A DNA stretch of 64,000 nt from positions 7,145,501-7,209,500 of the forward strand of contig NZ_CP126980.1 in the NCBI RefSeq assembly GCF_030252345.1, given 5' to 3'. Every line of letters starts with the position of its first letter. The stretch's first letter is position 1. Made by a program: the position numbers and the translations under genes. Below are positions 60,637-64,000 of this stretch, piece after piece. The notes under the pieces are model-generated. The model was given only the letters and a program-made list of their open reading frames with translations. It was not told where the DNA came from and ran no database searches. This stretch comes from Actinoplanes oblitus. Its GTDB lineage: Bacteria > Actinomycetota > Actinomycetes > Mycobacteriales > Micromonosporaceae.

Positions 60637-61927
60637 CCATCCGGTCTCCTATCCCCAGCAGGGCCTGTGGATCCTCGATCGGCTGGACCCGGGGCAGCCG
60701 ACCTACGCCGTCCCGATCGTCCACCGCATCGACGGCGAGCTGGACACCGATGCCCTGGCACTGTCGATCGGCGAGGTGATCGGGCGGCACGAGGTGCTGC
60801 GGACGGTCTATCGCCGGCGGGGTCGCGCGGTCCGGCAGGTGGTCCTGCCGGCGGAGCCGGTGCGGCTGCCGATCGTCGACCTCACGGCGCACCGGGATCC
60901 GGAGGCCGAGGCGGCGCGGCTGGCGGACGCCGAGGCCCGGGTGCCGTTCGACCTGAGCACCGGCCCGGTCGTGCGTCAGCTGTTGCTGCGCACCGGGCCG
61001 GGCCGGCACTGGCTGTGCCTCACCCTGCACCACATCGCGTGTGACGGCTGGTCCCTGCAGATCCTCGGCGACGAGTTGTCCGCCGCGTACCGGTCGCTGG
61101 TCACCGGTACGGCGCCGCGGCTGCGTGCCCTGCCCGAGCAGTACGCGGACTTCGCCGAGTGGCAGGCCGAGCAGCAGGACAGCCCCGCCGTGCGCGCCGC
61201 GCTCGGGTACTGGCGGCGGCGTCTCGGCGACCTCCCGGCGCTGTCGACGATCCCGGCCGACCGGCCGTCCGGCCCGCTCAGCGGCGACGGCGCGAACGTG
61301 CCGTTCACCGTCGCGAAGCCGGTGTCCGACCGGGTGGACCACCTGGCCGGCGAGTGCCGGGCGACCCCGTTCGCGGTGCTGCTCGCGGCGTTCGCGGCGC
61401 TGATCCACGCCCGCAACGGCGGCCGGGACGCGGTGATCGGCATGCCGGTGACCGCCCGCGAACGGGAGAGCCACCAGCACCTGATCGGCATGTTCGTCAA
61501 TTCCGTCGTGATCCGGCTGGCGGCCGCTGACGCCACCTGCTTCCGGGACCTGGTGTGCCGGGCGCGCGACGAGAGCCGGGCCGCGATCGCCCACCGGAAC
61601 GCGCCGTTCGACAGCGTGGTCGCCGAGCTGAGCCCGCCCCGGACCGCCGGGATCCACCCGGTGTTCCAGCTCATGATCACCTATCAGGGCAGCGCGCCCG
61701 GCGGTCTCACGCTGCCCGGCTGCGCGGTGACCTCGGGGTTCGGCGACACCGCGACGACCAAGGTGGACATGTCGCTCTCCCTCACCCGGACCGGCACCGG
61801 TTACTCCGGGCGGCTCGAATACAGCACCGATCTCTTCGAGGCGTCCACCGCTCGCCACCTGGTGGACCAGTTCCAGGAGATTCTCGCCACCGGTACCGCG
61901 GACCCGCTGGGCAGCCTCGTCGCCTGA
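60626..61927 (+). CDS. Stand-alone condensation domain
   Basis: A 433-residue single C domain: YPQQGLWILDRL near residue 10, HHIACDG near 135, IGMFVNSVV near 288, HPVFQLMITYQG near 345. GTG 60626 lies inside the A-PCP gene (11-bp overlap). It is the third free-standing C domain in the window and the last gene of the rightward operon, ending 167 bp before the AfsR-type regulator. Confidence 0.9.
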   Translation: MVDDHPVSYPQQGLWILDRLDPGQPTYAVPIVHRIDGELDTDALALSIGEVIGRHEVLRTVYRRRGRAVRQVVLPAEPVRLPIVDLTAHRDPEAEAARLADAEARVPFDLSTGPVVRQLLLRTGPGRHWLCLTLHHIACDGWSLQILGDELSAAYRSLVTGTAPRLRALPEQYADFAEWQAEQQDSPAVRAALGYWRRRLGDLPALSTIPADRPSGPLSGDGANVPFTVAKPVSDRVDHLAGECRATPFAVLLAAFAALIHARNGGRDAVIGMPVTARERESHQHLIGMFVNSVVIRLAAADATCFRDLVCRARDESRAAIAHRNAPFDSVVAELSPPRTAGIHPVFQLMITYQGSAPGGLTLPGCAVTSGFGDTATTKVDMSLSLTRTGTGYSGRLEYSTDLFEASTARHLVDQFQEILATGTADPLGSLVA

Positions 61928-62094
61928 TGCGCAACCGCGAGCCCGGCCCGGCTCCGGGCCGGTGTCCAGGCCTGTCGCCGTCCTGCCGGCGGCCCACCCC
62001 GGGTGGCTCCCGCACGGCAGGGCGTGCTTCGAGACGTCCGATCCGGACTCTACGATGGGAGCCGCCCGACTGCTGAGGATCCAGGCTGGAGACG

Positions 62095-64000
62095 ATGACC
62101 GCGCATCTCCCCGGCATGTTGTTCAGCATCCTGGGTTCCGTCGAGATTCGTCACCCCGATGGCACCGCCGTGGCCGTCGCCGGCGCGAAACGTCAGGCGA
62201 TTCTCGCGCTGCTGTTGCTCGAGGGCGGACGCACCGTCAGCACCGATCGCCTGCTCGAGGGTTTGTATGCGGATGGCCCGCTGGCTGATGCGGCCAACGC
62301 CCTGCACGGGCAGATGTCCCGGCTGCGTCGCCTGGTGCGCGGCACCGGGGCCACGATCGAGTCGGCGCGTCCGGATACCGCCTCGCCGTAGACCCGGACG
62401 CGGTCGACGCCCACCTGTTCAGCCGTCTCGCCGCTGACGGACGCCGGATCCTGGCGGCCGATCCCGCCACCGCCGAACGCCTGCTGTCACGGGCCATCCA
62501 GCTGTGGCGCGGACGGGAGTCGCCCGATCTGCCCGATGTCCCCTTGCTGAGCGCGCACGTCTCCCGCCTCGCCCAGCTTCGCCTGGCCGCGGTCGAGGAT
62601 CACGCCGAGGCGGCACTCGCCGTCGGCGACACCGTCACCGCCGTGGCCGACCTGTCAGCGCTGGTGACGGCGCACCCCCTCCGCGAACGGGCCGGCGCGC
62701 TGCTGATGCGTGCCCTCTACGCCTCCGGACAGCAGGCGCAGGCGCTCGAGCTCTACGAACGCATCCGCCGCTCACTCGCCGCCGACCTCGGCGCCGACCC
62801 CTCGCCCGAGCTCGCCGCCGCACACCTGGCCATCCTCCGTGACCGTCCGTCGCCGGGACCACGGCGGGTGCCCGCCCAGCTGACCAGCTTCGTCGGCCGC
62901 GACGAGGAACTCGCCCGGCTGACCGAGCTACTCGCGGGCGAACGGCTCGTGACCCTCACCGGCCCCGGCGGCACGGGCAAGACCCGGCTGGCGATCGAGG
63001 CGGCGGGCGCGATGGACGGCGAGCACGCCTTCACCGAACTCGCGCCTCTGACCGATGCCCGGCTTCTCGCCCAGACCATCACCGCGGCGCTCGGCCTGAA
63101 CGACCCCGTTCTGCTGTCCACCGCCGCCGGGCCGCCCGCTGCCGAGTCGCACCTGGTCACCGCACTCGCCGACCGGCGGATCCTGATCATTCTGGACAAC
63201 TGCGAGCACGTCGTCGAGGACACCGCCCGGCTCGCCCAACGGTTGTTGGGGGCGTGCCCCGGGCTGCGGATCCTCGCCACGAGCCGCGAGTCGCTGGGGA
63301 TCACCGGGGAGACGCTCGTCCCGCTCGGGCAGCTCGCCGTCGCCGGGGTGGACGCGCCCTTGCCGGAGCGGCTGGACGCTCCCGCGGTACGCCTGTTCGC
63401 CGATCGCGCGCGCGGGGTGCGGCCGGGCTTCCGCCTGGACGCCGACGGCATCGACGACATCGCGAAGATCTGCACCGAACTCGACGGGCTCCCGCTGGCG
63501 ATCGAACTCGCCGCGGCGCGGCTACGTTCGCTCGTCCCCGCGGAGATCGCCGCGGGGCTTTCTGACCGCTTCCGTCTGCTGTCCCGCGGCAACCGGGCCG
63601 CCGAGCACCGGCACCAGACACTGCGGGCGGCGGTCGAGTGGAGCTGGGAGCTGCTCAGCCCGGCCGAACGGACCCTCGCCCGGCGGTTGACCGTGTTCGC
63701 GGGCGGTGCCACCGTCGCCGCGGCCACCGCGGTGTGCGGTCTGCCCGAGCCGGAGCTGCACGATCTGCTCGCCGGACTCACCGAGAAGTCTTTCGTCGAC
63801 CATGCCGGTGGCCGATACCGGATGCTGCAGACGATCCGCGCCTTCGGCGCCGAACGCCTGGCCGAGTCCGGTGAGGAGCCTGAGGTGCGCCGGACGCATG
63901 CCGAGTACTTCTGGGGACTCACCGCGTCTGCCGACCCGCACCTGCGCGGCTCTCGGCAGCTGGAGTGGCTGGACCGGCTGGCCGCTGAGAACGACGACCT
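62095..64000 (+). pseudogene. AfsR-type SARP regulator with apparent frameshift, cut by window end
   Basis: The ATG at 62095 (GGAG upstream) opens a SARP winged helix (LFSILGSVEIR near residue 9, LLEGLYADG near 53), but the frame stops at 62391. From about 62370 the protein continues in another frame without a stop to the window end: SGYRLAVDPDAVDAHLF, a BTAD domain, then an NB-ARC ATPase with P-loop GPGGTGKT (near 62965) and IIILDNCEH (near 63190), then the start of a helical C-terminal region. One missing base at about 62365-62369 would restore the gene, so it is either a real inactivating change or a sequencing error in GCGCG. Full-length AfsR-like proteins of about 900-1000 residues act as pathway or global regulators. 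It may mark the right cluster border. Confidence 0.75.

Overview
The window is high-GC DNA (C or G in most third codon positions). Genes sit in long runs joined by 4-bp ATGA/GTGA stop-start overlaps. This fits a filamentous actinomycete. Micromonosporaceae or a relative is my guess from gene content, not something the sequence proves. Apart from the two edges, almost the whole window is specialised-metabolite biosynthesis.

Layout. (1) Positions 1-2556, leftward: the end of a metallophosphoesterase gene, a DHA2-type MFS exporter and its TetR regulator, then a 519-bp divergent promoter region. (2) 3076-3795, rightward: a LuxR-type regulator that overlaps the end of the P450 gene tail to tail. 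(3) 3704-44877, all leftward, read from right to left: a TauD-type oxygenase, an AsnO/VioC-type oxygenase, an MFS exporter, a SyrP-type aspartate beta-hydroxylase, a short NRPS (degenerate C, A-Asp, PCP, TE), a TDO-like haem protein, an MbtH protein, an HpgT-type aminotransferase, DpgA-B-C-D for 3,5-dihydroxyphenylglycine (Dpg), a giant five-module NRPS ending in an extra C domain, a stand-alone C domain, a luciferase-like monooxygenase, a fatty acyl-AMP ligase, a type I PKS and a P450. (4) 44874-48858, leftward: a SARP regulator, a type II thioesterase, a second MFS exporter and an orphan response regulator. (5) 49447-61927, rightward: a second assembly line. It has a KS-ACP protein whose AT is decayed, a thioesterase, a complete aminomalonyl-ACP cassette (dehydrogenase, carrier protein, acyl-CoA dehydrogenase-like enzyme, tRNA-synthetase-like ligase), a discrete AT, and free-standing C, PCP, A-PCP and C proteins. 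(6) 62095-64000: an AfsR-type regulator with an apparent frameshift, cut by the window edge.

How it may work (inference). The fatty acyl-AMP ligase loads the N-terminal ACP of the PKS, and the PKS extends the chain. The free C domain acylates the first residue on the giant NRPS. Its A domain reads close to the Dpg code, and Dpg is made next door by DpgA-D plus the aminotransferase. Four further residues follow, the fifth being Asn. The C domain at the end of the giant NRPS then joins the chain to Asp on the short NRPS. The N-terminal C-like domain of that protein has lost HHxxxDG, as expected of an 'interface' domain that recruits the SyrP-type beta-hydroxylase. The thioesterase of the short NRPS carries Gly where the catalytic Ser should be, so chain release must happen some other way. 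One possibility is hand-off to the aminomalonyl KS line and its discrete thioesterase.

Other points of note are a chimeric C domain built from exact copies of two other C domains in the same gene, with foreign-looking codon usage, and several palindromes that may be operators. I do not recognise the cluster as one for a known compound.
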